Shown: piece by piece, positions 43,832 through 52,629 of the stretch
How the letters are laid out: every line of letters begins with the position of its first letter
How positions within the stretch are numbered: position 1 is the first letter of the stretch
NCBI RefSeq assembly: GCF_002368335.1
Contig: NZ_AP018288.1
Span: 3,367,044-3,431,043, forward strand
DNA length: 64,000 nt
From: Nostoc sp. NIES-4103
Lineage (GTDB): Bacteria; Cyanobacteriota; Cyanobacteriia; Cyanobacteriales; Nostocaceae
Direction of reading: 5' to 3'
Translations under genes and position numbers: made by a program
The notes under the pieces: model-generated
The model's database searches: none
What the model was told of the DNA's origin: nothing
What the model saw: only the letters and a program-made list of their open reading frames with translations

Positions 43832-44653
43832 CTATTTACTAGCTGTTAATTGCTCAATTATTCCAACAACAGCATTGCGGGTAAGTTTGGGCTGTCCCAG
43901 AACTAACACATCAAGTGTTGCATGGGCTAAGGTGAGGGGAATTTTGCAAAAATCTTTAGCTGGACTTTTTTGCAGAGGTTGGGTATACGCATCGGCTAAA
44001 GAAAGATTGCGTCGTGCATAGGCGTGCATATTTTTCTCATTCCAACTATTAGGAAAGAAATTAACTTGCCTTGTCATATCTTCAGAACGATTACGCAGAA
44101 TATTTACTGCTTGTAACCCTCGACCAAAACCGATAGCATGACTACGATTTGTTTTCGTTCCGTCATACCAAGCCCACAAATCAGAAAGTAACAATCCCAC
44201 AGAGCCAGCAACGCTAAAAGTATAGCTATCCAAATCATTTTCTGTATGAATTTGCCAACCACACTCAGCCCAATGAGCCATTCTATCAGCCATTGTCGCT
44301 GTTGCTTCCCAAATACGAGGTGCAATAGTTTCTGGTGCGAGAATTGCCCACTCCGCCAGACGAGTTGTTACTTCTGGAAGTGCTTTGTTTTCACTTAAAA
44401 CTAAAGAAAGTTTATCAATAGATGAAGATGAATCACCACCCATCGCTTGTAGACTTAAACTAATTGTTCGTAACAGTGAAGATTTCGTAGAGTTATCGAG
44501 TTCAGCATGGTCTTCAATTTCATCAATTGCACGCATACATAAATATGCAGAAGCAACAGCTTCTTGAAGCTGCCTTGGCAGGCGAATAATTGGGATGTAG
44601 AAAGTTCTACTCGTTTCTTGGAGAATTTCTAAAGCATCTCTACGTATTTCCAT
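43832..44653 (-). CDS. Squalene/phytoene synthase family protein
   Basis: 273 residues. First aspartate-rich motif DEIED (44-48) intact. The second reads NILRNRSED (184-192), where the usual first aspartate of D-x-x-x-D is an asparagine (N188). The N-terminal SRTFYIPIIRLP and the YTFSVAGSVG segments fit head-to-head condensing enzymes. In context it should make squalene from two farnesyl diphosphates and feed the epoxidase. The altered second motif could reflect one half-reaction only (as in HpnC/HpnD pairs) or a change in metal binding. A Shine-Dalgarno (AAGGTG) precedes the ATG. No HpnE-like partner was seen. Confidence 0.87.
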   Translation of the reverse strand: MEIRRDALEILQETSRTFYIPIIRLPRQLQEAVASAYLCMRAIDEIEDHAELDNSTKSSLLRTISLSLQAMGGDSSSSIDKLSLVLSENKALPEVTTRLAEWAILAPETIAPRIWEATATMADRMAHWAECGWQIHTENDLDSYTFSVAGSVGLLLSDLWAWYDGTKTNRSHAIGFGRGLQAVNILRNRSEDMTRQVNFFPNSWNEKNMHAYARRNLSLADAYTQPLQKSPAKDFCKIPLTLAHATLDVLVLGQPKLTRNAVVGIIEQLTASK

Positions 44654-45054
44654 TTTTGCACCTTTTTAGTTCGAGTAATAACAGGGAATCACTAAAAATT
44701 TTGCTGCCTAATTTATCTGTTGTTATTAGATGTAACTTTAACAAATACAGCAATAATTATTAAGTCTTGCTAACCTAAAAGTACTAGAATTATTAGTGAT
44801 TCCATGATAATAAACTTCGATTTTTGAAATTTATCAAAATCAATTCTACTCTGTAAATCTAGTCATAATTTGTCTATAAAGTATGGTAAAAGTATGATGA
44901 TGACTTTATAAAAAAATTCTTAAAAAGTATGATAAGTATGTAGATTAACGAGACTTACAGCACCTTTGAGGTACATGAACGTTTTCCTACAGAAGATGCA
45001 AGAGTTAGGCTTTCAAAGATTTATCCAACCCATCAAAATTAATGGGACAGACCA
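44654..45054. other. Upstream region of the core isoprenoid operon
   Basis: About 400 bp, AT-rich, between the PaO-like gene's 3' side and squalene synthase. It probably holds the promoter for the core operon; no clear -10/-35 or operator could be picked out by eye. Confidence 0.45.
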
Positions 45055-45233
45055 CTAGTACTCTGGCAAGTTATCTTTGCTGGGTAAGCCAAGTTTTAGA
45101 ATCTCTGTTTTCCTCTTGCTCTGTGTTCTCTGTGCGACGGACACTTTCCTCAACGGAGGGAACCTCCGCACGGAAGTGTCCTCCTCTGTGGTTCGTTCCT
45201 TTACCCTTCAAACTTCCCTTGCCAGACTATTAG
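45055..45233. repeat. MITE-like element, family C
   Basis: Ends CTAGTACTCTGGCAAG (45055-45070) and CTTGCCAGACTATTAG (45218-45233), imperfect inverted repeats. The interior has the CTCTGTGTTCTCTGTG core broken by a nested CGGACACTT ... AAGTGTCC inverted repeat, the same insert as in the 2979-3161 element. The right end overlaps the stop codon of the PaO-like gene. Confidence 0.65.
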
Positions 45234-46663
45234 TTTTTCTCAGGCAGATTTCTAGGCGGGACTTTCCGTCCTTGGTAAAATTTTCGTTCTAAGTTGCTCA
45301 AACCAAACCAAATCCCCGCAGCGATGATCACAACCAAGGTCGAAATCGAAATAGAGATGCTGTGTGTGTGTGTGGAAATGAACATACTCATGGGTAGTAA
45401 CCCCCAACTCAGTACCCCCACCACAGCTACCCCTAGCTTTAAGCGTTGCAAGTTAGTTAGGGCAGTGCTACAACTTGTGCATTTTTCCGTGTGGGAATGA
45501 TATCTATCCAGTAGTGCTTCCAATTGCAGTGGTGGTGGCAGAGTCTTCCCTGGAAATGGTTCAGCACTGTATTGCTTGACCCACGAACGCAATTGGTAGG
45601 TAAAAAGATCTGCTTTGGTCGGCAAATAAAATGCCTTTGTAAAGTTGGCACTGCCACCTCGTTTTTCCAGATAGCGTTCTTGATAATGCAGAAAAATCTG
45701 ATCATCTTCTAATACGCCATTTTGCCCGATATGGGAGTACCAACGCGGAGTCAGCTTCATCAAAAATCCAGGCAATTTTGCAGAAAACTTGAACGGGAAT
45801 AAGGCAAATAGCCGACATTCTCCTTTACGAATCGGAGTTGCGTATACTACTGTCAGTGTCCTACCAAACTGCTTGGAGGTCAAATCGTGCCACATTAATC
45901 CTGGAGCAATGAAAGTTGTGTCCTGTCGCCCAAGGGTTCCTTTACGCGGGCCTTGTGCCCAACTTCCTTTGAATCCCCATTTCCCCGATTCCACAACCTC
46001 TAATTCAACGGCACTAACGTTTGCTCGATTACCAACAGTGCGATGGTGTGTGTAAGGTATGTGACTAGTGTCTAGAACGTTCTCCATCAAAGTCAGGGCA
46101 TCATAGGGCAAATCTCGAAATGTTTTCAGGCAGATCCAACCGTCTGTTTCTTCTTCCAAGATGTCAACAACCGGAACTTTAGTTTTAGCTGCATTCTCCG
46201 AACAACCAGGATAAACAAACAACAGTCCAGTACGAACTGTGGTTGGTAGTGAACGGCAGCAGGCACGCTGTGAAAGTTCTGCTTTTCCTCCTTCGACTTG
46301 TTGCGGAATACTAACGCACTCTCCTGTTCCCGAAAACGCCCAGCCATGATAAGGACATTCGAGCAATCCATCCGAGTTTATTCTTCCCTCGGAAAGTGGC
46401 ACTAACCTATGTGGGCATTGATCTACAAATGCTCGCCACATCTGTTGATTTTTATCCCACCACAGGACAATATCCTGGTCTAGCAAGGTGAAGCGAGTTG
46501 GCCGGGATTTATCTAGATCCTCAATATAATGGACAGGATACCAAGCTTCTTGCCAATCAAACCGATCTGGGTCAAGTCCACCAGCACCGAGATCTTCTGT
46601 GACTCTGGTTTGGGAACTGACTGAAACAGCAGAATCCTCTGAGTGTAGAATGCTGTTGGACAT
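45230..46663 (-). CDS. Pheophorbide a oxygenase-family Rieske protein (PaO/Tic55/Ptc52-like)
   Basis: 477 residues from the ATG at 46663. Rieske ligands C83, H85, C103, H106 (CPH...CPYH), iron site NVLDTSHIPYTH (D198, H201, H206). A CTSC pair follows in the C-terminal third (the family's CxxC), then two hydrophobic helices as a membrane anchor. The family acts on chlorophyll breakdown products or protochlorophyllide. It is first on the strand of the isoprenoid block but not closely related to the other Rieske genes, and may simply be a neighbour. The 576-bp gap after it argues against co-transcription. Confidence 0.88.
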   Translation of the reverse strand: MSNSILHSEDSAVSVSSQTRVTEDLGAGGLDPDRFDWQEAWYPVHYIEDLDKSRPTRFTLLDQDIVLWWDKNQQMWRAFVDQCPHRLVPLSEGRINSDGLLECPYHGWAFSGTGECVSIPQQVEGGKAELSQRACCRSLPTTVRTGLLFVYPGCSENAAKTKVPVVDILEEETDGWICLKTFRDLPYDALTLMENVLDTSHIPYTHHRTVGNRANVSAVELEVVESGKWGFKGSWAQGPRKGTLGRQDTTFIAPGLMWHDLTSKQFGRTLTVVYATPIRKGECRLFALFPFKFSAKLPGFLMKLTPRWYSHIGQNGVLEDDQIFLHYQERYLEKRGGSANFTKAFYLPTKADLFTYQLRSWVKQYSAEPFPGKTLPPPLQLEALLDRYHSHTEKCTSCSTALTNLQRLKLGVAVVGVLSWGLLPMSMFISTHTHSISISISTLVVIIAAGIWFGLSNLERKFYQGRKVPPRNLPEKN

Positions 46664-47035
46664 GGTGAGAATAGTCAACAATTATTTTGATTTTTACTCC
46701 AACCAAAATATAACTATTTTTTGATGGTGCTGACAGCCAAGAGTTGAAAAATCAGCCAATGGTCTCAACTAACAACAGTTGCACCCAGTCGCAAAGGCTG
46801 GCGATCTCAACAGCGATGTTTGACGCTCGTAGCGTTACTTGAAGGGGAATTGGTAATTGGTAATTGGTAATTGGATTTTACTATTAGTCATCACATCTGG
46901 CCCATTACCCATCACCCATCACCCATCACCCATTACCCATTACCCATCACCCATTACCCATTACCCATTACCTATTACCTATTACCTGTTACCAGACAAA
47001 CCGACTATATCCTAAGTAATTAGCCAAACTTGATA
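46664..47035. repeat. Intergenic region dominated by STRR repeats
   Basis: 372 bp. From about 46850 it is almost entirely 7-bp units: AATTGGT, then CCCATCA / CCCATTA, then CCTATTA, ending before the DUF3122 gene. No gene. Confidence 0.7.
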
Positions 47036-47608
47036 TCAATCAATCTCTGTCACTAGCCATTGCCACTCAATTACTACTGAGTTGGGTATGTTGAGAACCA
47101 ATGGCTGTCCGTTCTTAGCTGGTATATGGAGTTTCAGCGCATCCGTAGCTGGCAGTTTGGGTAGAACATTAGTTAATTCATATTCACCCACATTAGGGGC
47201 GGGTGCAACCAAAGCGTAGGCATCCGATGCCAAAAGCAATTTTCCACCTGCTGTTTCAATTTCTAATGGTTGGGGGTGAGCGACTTCAACCACACCAGGA
47301 AACCCAACCAAGCGCAACCTTAATTCTTTAATTGGATTGTTGTAATTCTGCTTGAACAGCAGTACTTGCCAAGCGTATCCTTTTTCATCCTTGATAGATA
47401 CTTGCGAGTGATAGCGCAACACGCCTGGAGAATCATGATGTTGCCTCAGCAGCGCCTGTGCTGACTTTGCACCCCATCCATATAATGTTAATGCTAGAAG
47501 AACTACCAAGGCACAACGCCACAAATATTGTAATAATTGATACATGTAAATATGACTTGACATTGAATTGTGCGATCGCGCTCTTAGTGGGTGCTTCTGC
47601 TCTAGCAT
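47036..47608 (-). CDS. DUF3122 domain protein, membrane-anchored or secreted
   Basis: Up to 190 residues. A hydrophobic helix near residues 30-48 ends in A-Q-A, a likely signal peptidase site, so the mature domain is outside the cytoplasm. The conserved block (SIKDEKGYAWQVLLFK and LRLRLVGFPGVVEV) matches the cyanobacterial DUF3122 family of unknown function. The start is uncertain: ATGs at 47608, 47563 and 47545 are possible, and the last gives the most compact signal peptide. The gene diverges from the RNase T2 gene across a shared upstream region. Confidence 0.8.
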   Translation of the reverse strand: MLEQKHPLRARSHNSMSSHIYMYQLLQYLWRCALVVLLALTLYGWGAKSAQALLRQHHDSPGVLRYHSQVSIKDEKGYAWQVLLFKQNYNNPIKELRLRLVGFPGVVEVAHPQPLEIETAGGKLLLASDAYALVAPAPNVGEYELTNVLPKLPATDALKLHIPAKNGQPLVLNIPNSVVIEWQWLVTEID

Positions 47609-47931
47609 GGCTTCGTGTCAACCCTAGAGACCTCGCCTTTAAGGGCAAAGTTTAAATAACACACCTATCTTATCCAAAAATACCAAGTTTTCTGGATCTA
47701 CCATGTTTGACTTGCTCAGAATAATCACTTTATCTACTTTTTGAGGGATAGAGTTGTAGATTCAGTTGTTCTGACCAGGCAAGCGATCGCCAGTTTACAA
47801 ACTGTTGTTACTGTACCTCATAAACCTGCAATAGGCTGTAAGCTTGATTGTGCGACAAGTTTGGTAAGCTGCATATTACCAAAGATACTGCACTGTGTAG
47901 AAAGTTATCCTTCAGCACAAAGGAAATATCC
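47609..47931. other. Divergent intergenic region
   Basis: 323 bp between the start codons of the DUF3122 and RNase T2 genes; it must hold the promoters of both. One HIP1 octamer near 47783. No operator recognised. Confidence 0.45.
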
Positions 47932-48909
47932 ATGCAAAAGCTGAAAAAATGTTTATTGCTTGCAATTTCTTTATGTTTGTGTTTAACCCTGTGGTCTAGA
48001 CCGGCATACGCATTCATCACCCTCAACGAGCAATTTGTTGCTGGGGAAGCTTGTGAGGCTCTAGAGTCAATTAGAAGCAAAACCAACCCAGAAAATATCC
48101 GACTAACTCCCCAAAAAACCTATCCAGTCGTTGGTAAAAACAGAGATAACGCATCCTATTACTTGCTTAGGGTTGAGGGCGCTGAACCGTTGACTCGCTG
48201 GGTACCCGTACAATGCGGACAACTTTTAGGTTCTTCTGCTACAGGCGATCAGGCTTATTTACTTGCTCTTAGCTGGCAACCATCCTTTTGTGAAACAAAG
48301 CCAACTAAGCCTGAATGCCAGAGTCAAACTGCACAACGGTTTGATGCCACAAACTTAGTTTTACACGGTTTATGGCCCCAGCCGCGCAACAATATCTATT
48401 GCAATGTTAGTAAGGATATCGAACGTCTTGACAAAGATAATCAATGGTCACAGTTGCCACCAATCAATTTAACCGCAAAAACACGCAATGCACTAGCTAT
48501 TAAAATGCCGGGATTTGCTTCTAATCTGCATCTACATGAATGGTACAAACATGGAACTTGCTACAGCGATTCACCAGAAGAATATTACCAAGAATCAATC
48601 GCACTGTTAGATCAAGTGAACAACTCTTCAGTCCGTGATTTATTTGTGAGAAATATTGGTCAGTTCCTATCCTCTAACGAAATCCGAAATCAGTTTGATG
48701 AAGCATTCTTTGATGGAGGTGGAAGCAAGGTTCAAGTTCAATGTCAAAGAGATATTGACGAAGATAAAAACAATATGGTAGTAGAGCTACAAATTAATCT
48801 TAGAGGTAACATTCAACCTGACACTCCCATTGAAACTCTCTTGCAAGCTGGTCAAACGGTTCCGGCAGGTTGCACTCGTGGAGAAATCGATCCTGCTGGT
48901 TTTAATTAA
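47932..48909 (+). CDS. Ribonuclease T2 family protein, secreted
   Basis: 325 residues from the ATG at 47932; a longer frame begins at 47848 but this ATG starts a classic signal peptide (lysine-rich, hydrophobic core, then S-R-P-A-Y-A, cleavage near residue 27). Both active-site boxes are present: LVLHGLWPQ (142-150, H145) and HEWYKHGTC (202-210, H202, E203, K206, H207). Multiple cysteines suit disulfides in the periplasm or medium. It would degrade RNA outside the cytoplasm, giving nucleotides or phosphate. About 100 residues precede the first box, longer than in typical members. Confidence 0.92.
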   Translation: MQKLKKCLLLAISLCLCLTLWSRPAYAFITLNEQFVAGEACEALESIRSKTNPENIRLTPQKTYPVVGKNRDNASYYLLRVEGAEPLTRWVPVQCGQLLGSSATGDQAYLLALSWQPSFCETKPTKPECQSQTAQRFDATNLVLHGLWPQPRNNIYCNVSKDIERLDKDNQWSQLPPINLTAKTRNALAIKMPGFASNLHLHEWYKHGTCYSDSPEEYYQESIALLDQVNNSSVRDLFVRNIGQFLSSNEIRNQFDEAFFDGGGSKVQVQCQRDIDEDKNNMVVELQINLRGNIQPDTPIETLLQAGQTVPAGCTRGEIDPAGFN

Positions 48910-48916
48910 TCACCTA

Positions 48917-48989
48917 ATTCGTAATTCGTAATTCGTAATTCGTAATTCGTAATTCAAGAGGGTACAAGCCCCCGGATTCATCCGTGGGG
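48917..48989. repeat. AATTCGT tandem repeat and hairpin
   Basis: Five to six AATTCGT units (48917-48955), then an imperfect hairpin CCCCCGGAT / ATCCGTGGGG (48969-48989). Confidence 0.7.
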
Positions 48990-49089
48990 TAGTAATTACG
49001 AGTTACGCTCTTATCAATTACGAATTATGGTGACTGCGACCCCCTCACCGCACCAAGCGTCTACAGCACGAGCGCAGTTTACTATAAAG

Positions 49090-51219
49090 CTAGGTTTGAT
49101 TGAGTAAACTTGTAATCACCCTGACTAATACATCTGGCTCCACTGGTTTTGAAATATGTCGTTGAAATCCAGCAGAGAGCGCTTGTTGCTGGTTGAAGTC
49201 TCCGGCGTAGGCAGTCAGAGCGATCGCTTTTATCTTTTGTAGTTGTTTGGATGGCAGCGATCGCACCTGCCTAATCAAGGTGTACCCATCCATATCGGGC
49301 ATCCCGATGTCACTGAGTAAGATGTCTGGAATTGATTGGATTAATAATTGCAGCGCTTCATCTGCGGATGCAGCTAAAATCACAGTTGCGCCAGCTTCTT
49401 CTAATACAAAGCTGATATAATCACGAGTATCTACATCATCATCTACAACTAAAATAGAAAAACCAAAAAGCGGTGAAGTAGTGGCAAGCTCATTCGTTGA
49501 AGAATCAAGATTAGCTTGGTTCTCTAATCCGGCCGCCTTCATTAGTGGTATCCTGACGGTAAAAGTAGCTCCCTGTCCAATGCCTGCACTTTCGGCCGTC
49601 ACTGTACCCCCGTGTAATTCTGTCAAATGACGAACAATTGCCAACCCTAATCCTAATCCGCCAAATTTACGGGTTGTGGCGCCATCCTCCTGACGGAAAT
49701 GGTCAAACACATAAGGTAAAAAGTCGGGGCTTATACCCTTGCCCGTGTCGCTGACTGTAATCTGGGCATAATATTCTAACTCCTGGAGTCTAATTTCTAC
49801 CCGTCCGCCTTCGGGTGTAAACTTAACAGCATTGCTCAGCAAATTCCAGATAATTTGCCCAAGCCGAGCGGAATCTCCTGCAACCTTTCCAACCGATTTA
49901 TTCAGCACTACTTGCAGTTGAATTGACTTGGCTTGAGCGGCAAGATCCACTGTTTCCATTGCTGAGCGAATCGTTGTAGCTAAATCAACCAAAGCAATGT
50001 TGAGATTCAACTTGCCTTGCAAGATACGAGAGACATCGAGTAAATCTCCAATCAGTTGCGTTTGCAAGTTAGCATTGCGCTCGATTGTTGCTAGGGCGTG
50101 CTTTGTCTTTTGCTTGTTAAGGGTACCAGTTTGTAACAGCTTCGCCCAACCCAGAATTGGATTGAGGGGTGATCGCAATTCATGGGACAACACGGCCAGA
50201 AACTCATCTTTGATCCGGTTTGCTGCTTCTGCTTGCTCACGGGCAGTTTGTTCCCGCCTCAGTAGCTTTTCTCGTTCAGCTTCTGCGTGTTTGCGATCGG
50301 TAATGTCCATATTCACCCCAATCAAACAATCGGGTTTGCCTGTTTCATCGTAGAAAATCTTCGCTCTAGCAGCTACCCAGCGAATCCTGCCATCAGGAAG
50401 CATAATCCGCAATTCGGTGTCAAAGTCGGCTCCTTGTGTGATAGTTTTTTGGGCGGCAATATCTGCACCAAGGCGGTCATCTGGGTGTAATCGTTTTAAC
50501 CAATGCTCATAGCTACCCTCAAAACTTCCAGGTGCAAGCCCAAATAGGGTTTCCATCTCTTCTGTCCAGATCAATTCTCCGGTTTGTAAATTCCATTCAC
50601 AAGTGCCTATTTTGCCAACTTGTTGTGCTAGAATCAACCGCTCACGACTGGCCCGTAATGCAGCTTCCGTCCGATGTCGCTCATCAATTTCCTGTTGTAA
50701 TTGCTGGTTAACTTTCATCAGTTCAGCAGTTCTGACTTGGACACGCTGCTCAAGCTCATTTTGCAGTCTTCTGAGTTGATTCTCTACTTGCAAGCGTTCC
50801 TCAATTTGTGCGTGTAATGCCTTGTTTGCTTGCGTCAATTGGGTCGGACTAGGTAGAGCTAGTGCTTGAGGCACCAGCGGTACAAGTTCTATCGCTGTAA
50901 ACAATGAAACAATTGCAGTTCCAGCTTTGAGCATACCAGATAGCCAATAGGTAGGATGCCAGAGTGTCCAAATCTCAGCAATGTGGGTTGTCCCACAAAA
51001 GACAATAAAAGCTGCGAATAGCAAAAATATCCAGTTGAATGGTAAATCTTGCCGCTTGCGAACGAAGTAGAACAACGTCAAGGGAATCGAATAGTAAGCA
51101 AGTGCAATAATCGCATCAGAAATTAAATGCAACCAAACTAACTCTGGCTTCCACAGGTAGCAGTGACCATGAGGAATAAATGACCCTGTGCTAAATAAAT
51201 TAATTATAAAGTCGTGCAT
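49090..51219 (-). CDS. Ethylene-receptor-like hybrid sensor histidine kinase
   Basis: 709 residues from the ATG at 51219. The N-terminal three-helix domain carries the residues that bind copper and ethylene in plant ETR1 at the same spacing: D35, C75 and H79 (ETR1 D25, C65, H69), within ISDAIIALAYYSIPL and FIVFCGTTHI. A coiled coil, a PAS domain with PAC (about 190-310), HisKA (VLSHELRSPLNP), HATPase (GLGLGLAIVRHL) and a C-terminal receiver (LVVDDDVDTRDY, acceptor D in LLSDIGMPDMDG) follow. Similar cyanobacterial receptors (the Synechocystis Slr1212 type) influence light responses. The output partner is not encoded beside it. Confidence 0.92.
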   Translation of the reverse strand: MHDFIINLFSTGSFIPHGHCYLWKPELVWLHLISDAIIALAYYSIPLTLFYFVRKRQDLPFNWIFLLFAAFIVFCGTTHIAEIWTLWHPTYWLSGMLKAGTAIVSLFTAIELVPLVPQALALPSPTQLTQANKALHAQIEERLQVENQLRRLQNELEQRVQVRTAELMKVNQQLQQEIDERHRTEAALRASRERLILAQQVGKIGTCEWNLQTGELIWTEEMETLFGLAPGSFEGSYEHWLKRLHPDDRLGADIAAQKTITQGADFDTELRIMLPDGRIRWVAARAKIFYDETGKPDCLIGVNMDITDRKHAEAEREKLLRREQTAREQAEAANRIKDEFLAVLSHELRSPLNPILGWAKLLQTGTLNKQKTKHALATIERNANLQTQLIGDLLDVSRILQGKLNLNIALVDLATTIRSAMETVDLAAQAKSIQLQVVLNKSVGKVAGDSARLGQIIWNLLSNAVKFTPEGGRVEIRLQELEYYAQITVSDTGKGISPDFLPYVFDHFRQEDGATTRKFGGLGLGLAIVRHLTELHGGTVTAESAGIGQGATFTVRIPLMKAAGLENQANLDSSTNELATTSPLFGFSILVVDDDVDTRDYISFVLEEAGATVILAASADEALQLLIQSIPDILLSDIGMPDMDGYTLIRQVRSLPSKQLQKIKAIALTAYAGDFNQQQALSAGFQRHISKPVEPDVLVRVITSLLNQT

Positions 51220-51573
51220 ACTGCTGAAAAGTAGGTTATAAGAAAAGTCTAAACATTGATAACAGTACAATTTAAAAAGTTAGATGTTTAACTAATTGGG
51301 CAGAATTACCCATCCACCTATGGGATGGAGATGGTAATACCGTTTCACTTTAAAGTTGATACATTTAGGCAAGCTGGGGGAGCTGGGGAAGCTGGGGAGG
51401 CTGGGGAAGCAAGAAAAGTGATTTGTATCAATATTTTCGTGAAATGGTATAAGCCCTTAAGAAACTAGGGGTTAGATTGGGCTATCTTGTTGGGGATAGG
51501 GTGTGGGGTGTAGGGAAAAATCAAGAAAAGTAAATATGAGTGCGGACACAAATAAATTTCTTCGCCACTACAC

Positions 51574-51845
51574 CTACAAGAGCCACACCCCACATCCAAA
51601 AGCCTTATAGATGGATTTGCCGTTCACAACAAGAGTGTCATGGGGATTAGGACGAGCGCCTGCACTAGGATCGACATTGGTATAACCAAAAACCCGGCGG
51701 TAAGCTCTCATGCGATCGCTAGTGACGGTATCATCGTAATCTACCACCCCGCCCGATACTTGGGCTTCTTTGCTAATTGGGGATTAGTTACTAAGTCGGG
51801 GCCTAGTTGTTGAATTGTGTTGGGAGCAATGCGATGAAAGTGACA
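51574..51845 (-). pseudogene. Decayed ORF fragment with a frameshift
   Basis: Reading leftward, one frame gives HRIAPNTIQQLGPDLVTNPQ... and ends in a stop; the neighbouring frame continues with VVDYDDTVTSDRMRAYRRVF and a further stretch to a stop at 51574. Together they look like the C-terminal about 90 residues of one protein broken by a frameshift. I do not recognise the family. Confidence 0.35.
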
Positions 51846-52197
51846 TGGCAGAGCTGGGGGGGCTGGGGAGGCTGGGGAGGCTGGGGAAGAAGCAGAAAAT
51901 AAGTGTATTTTTCAGATTTTAAGTAGCAAAAAGGACTATTTTTTCTCTTTTCTCCCCCAGCTACCCCAGCTACCCCCGCTCCCAAGCGCTCATTTCACGA
52001 CGATCTCACATTTTCGCGTTGCTCCCATTGTGTTTTGCAGCAGTGCAGCAATGCGATATTAAGCTCTGGACTATTGTGCAATCTCGGTTCTGGTTGACTA
52101 TTTTAGGTCTACCATATTCTTTAATGTGTTGAATAAAGCTGTATAGCCAGGGACTGGGGACTAGGGACTGGGTACTGGGTGAAAGGTCTTTTTGTGT

Positions 52198-52335
52198 CTA
52201 GGTTTTATCATCTGTTGATGTCCTAACACTACTGGCGACAGCTATATATGAACGACGTTCGCTTTTGGTAAAGCCAATATAATCCATTGCAGACATGAAA
52301 TTTGCATTGCTATCAGCAATAACTGGACGTGAGTT
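52198..52335 (-). pseudogene. Short coding remnant, unidentified
   Basis: An open stretch without a start codon: PVIADSNANFMSAMDYIGF followed by TKSERRSYIAVASS and about 10 more residues to a stop. The composition looks protein-like. It may be a piece of the same dead gene as 51574-51845, or unrelated. Confidence 0.25.
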
Positions 52336-52629
52336 CAACGATTAAAAAACGGCAAAAAGCTTGCTAGATATGGAACATGAGAAACTAGGCGGGTGTTGCG
52401 ATCGCTAAGATTGATTGAGAATGAGCAAAAAAGGTGCAAAAAAACGCCGAGACTAAAAATATCTCAGAAAAATGAGGGTCTCGGCTATACTTGATATGAA
52501 AGGCGTTGACCGATGACTGATAGCTATCATCAGTTATCGGTCATCAGTCAAGACAATTAGATATGCAATCTTGATGTGGAACAGTTGATCAACCTTAGTT
52601 TAGACTTTGACGGGGCTTTAGAGGAGCTA

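Larger units (their letters stand above)
51220..52629. other. Repeat-rich region with gene remnants
   Basis: 1.4 kb without an intact gene. Contains GGGGAGCTGG/GGCTGGGGA repeats at about 51370-51412 and 51848-51895, and decayed coding fragments (listed separately). Two hairpins follow: GCCGAGACT / GGTCTCGGC with an inner CTCA/TGAG stem (52446-52485), and GACCGAT...ATCGGTC (about 52509-52545) just after the Cup-like gene. The last two are possible terminators for the minus-strand CO2-uptake operon. Confidence 0.6.

Noticed and set aside
46850..46995. Origin iterons
   Set aside because: The repeats are 7-bp STRR units like those elsewhere, with no replication gene nearby.
51803..51985. 60-residue minus-strand ORF with Pro/Gln repeats
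   Set aside because: Encoded by the GGCTGGGGA tandem repeat; not protein-like.
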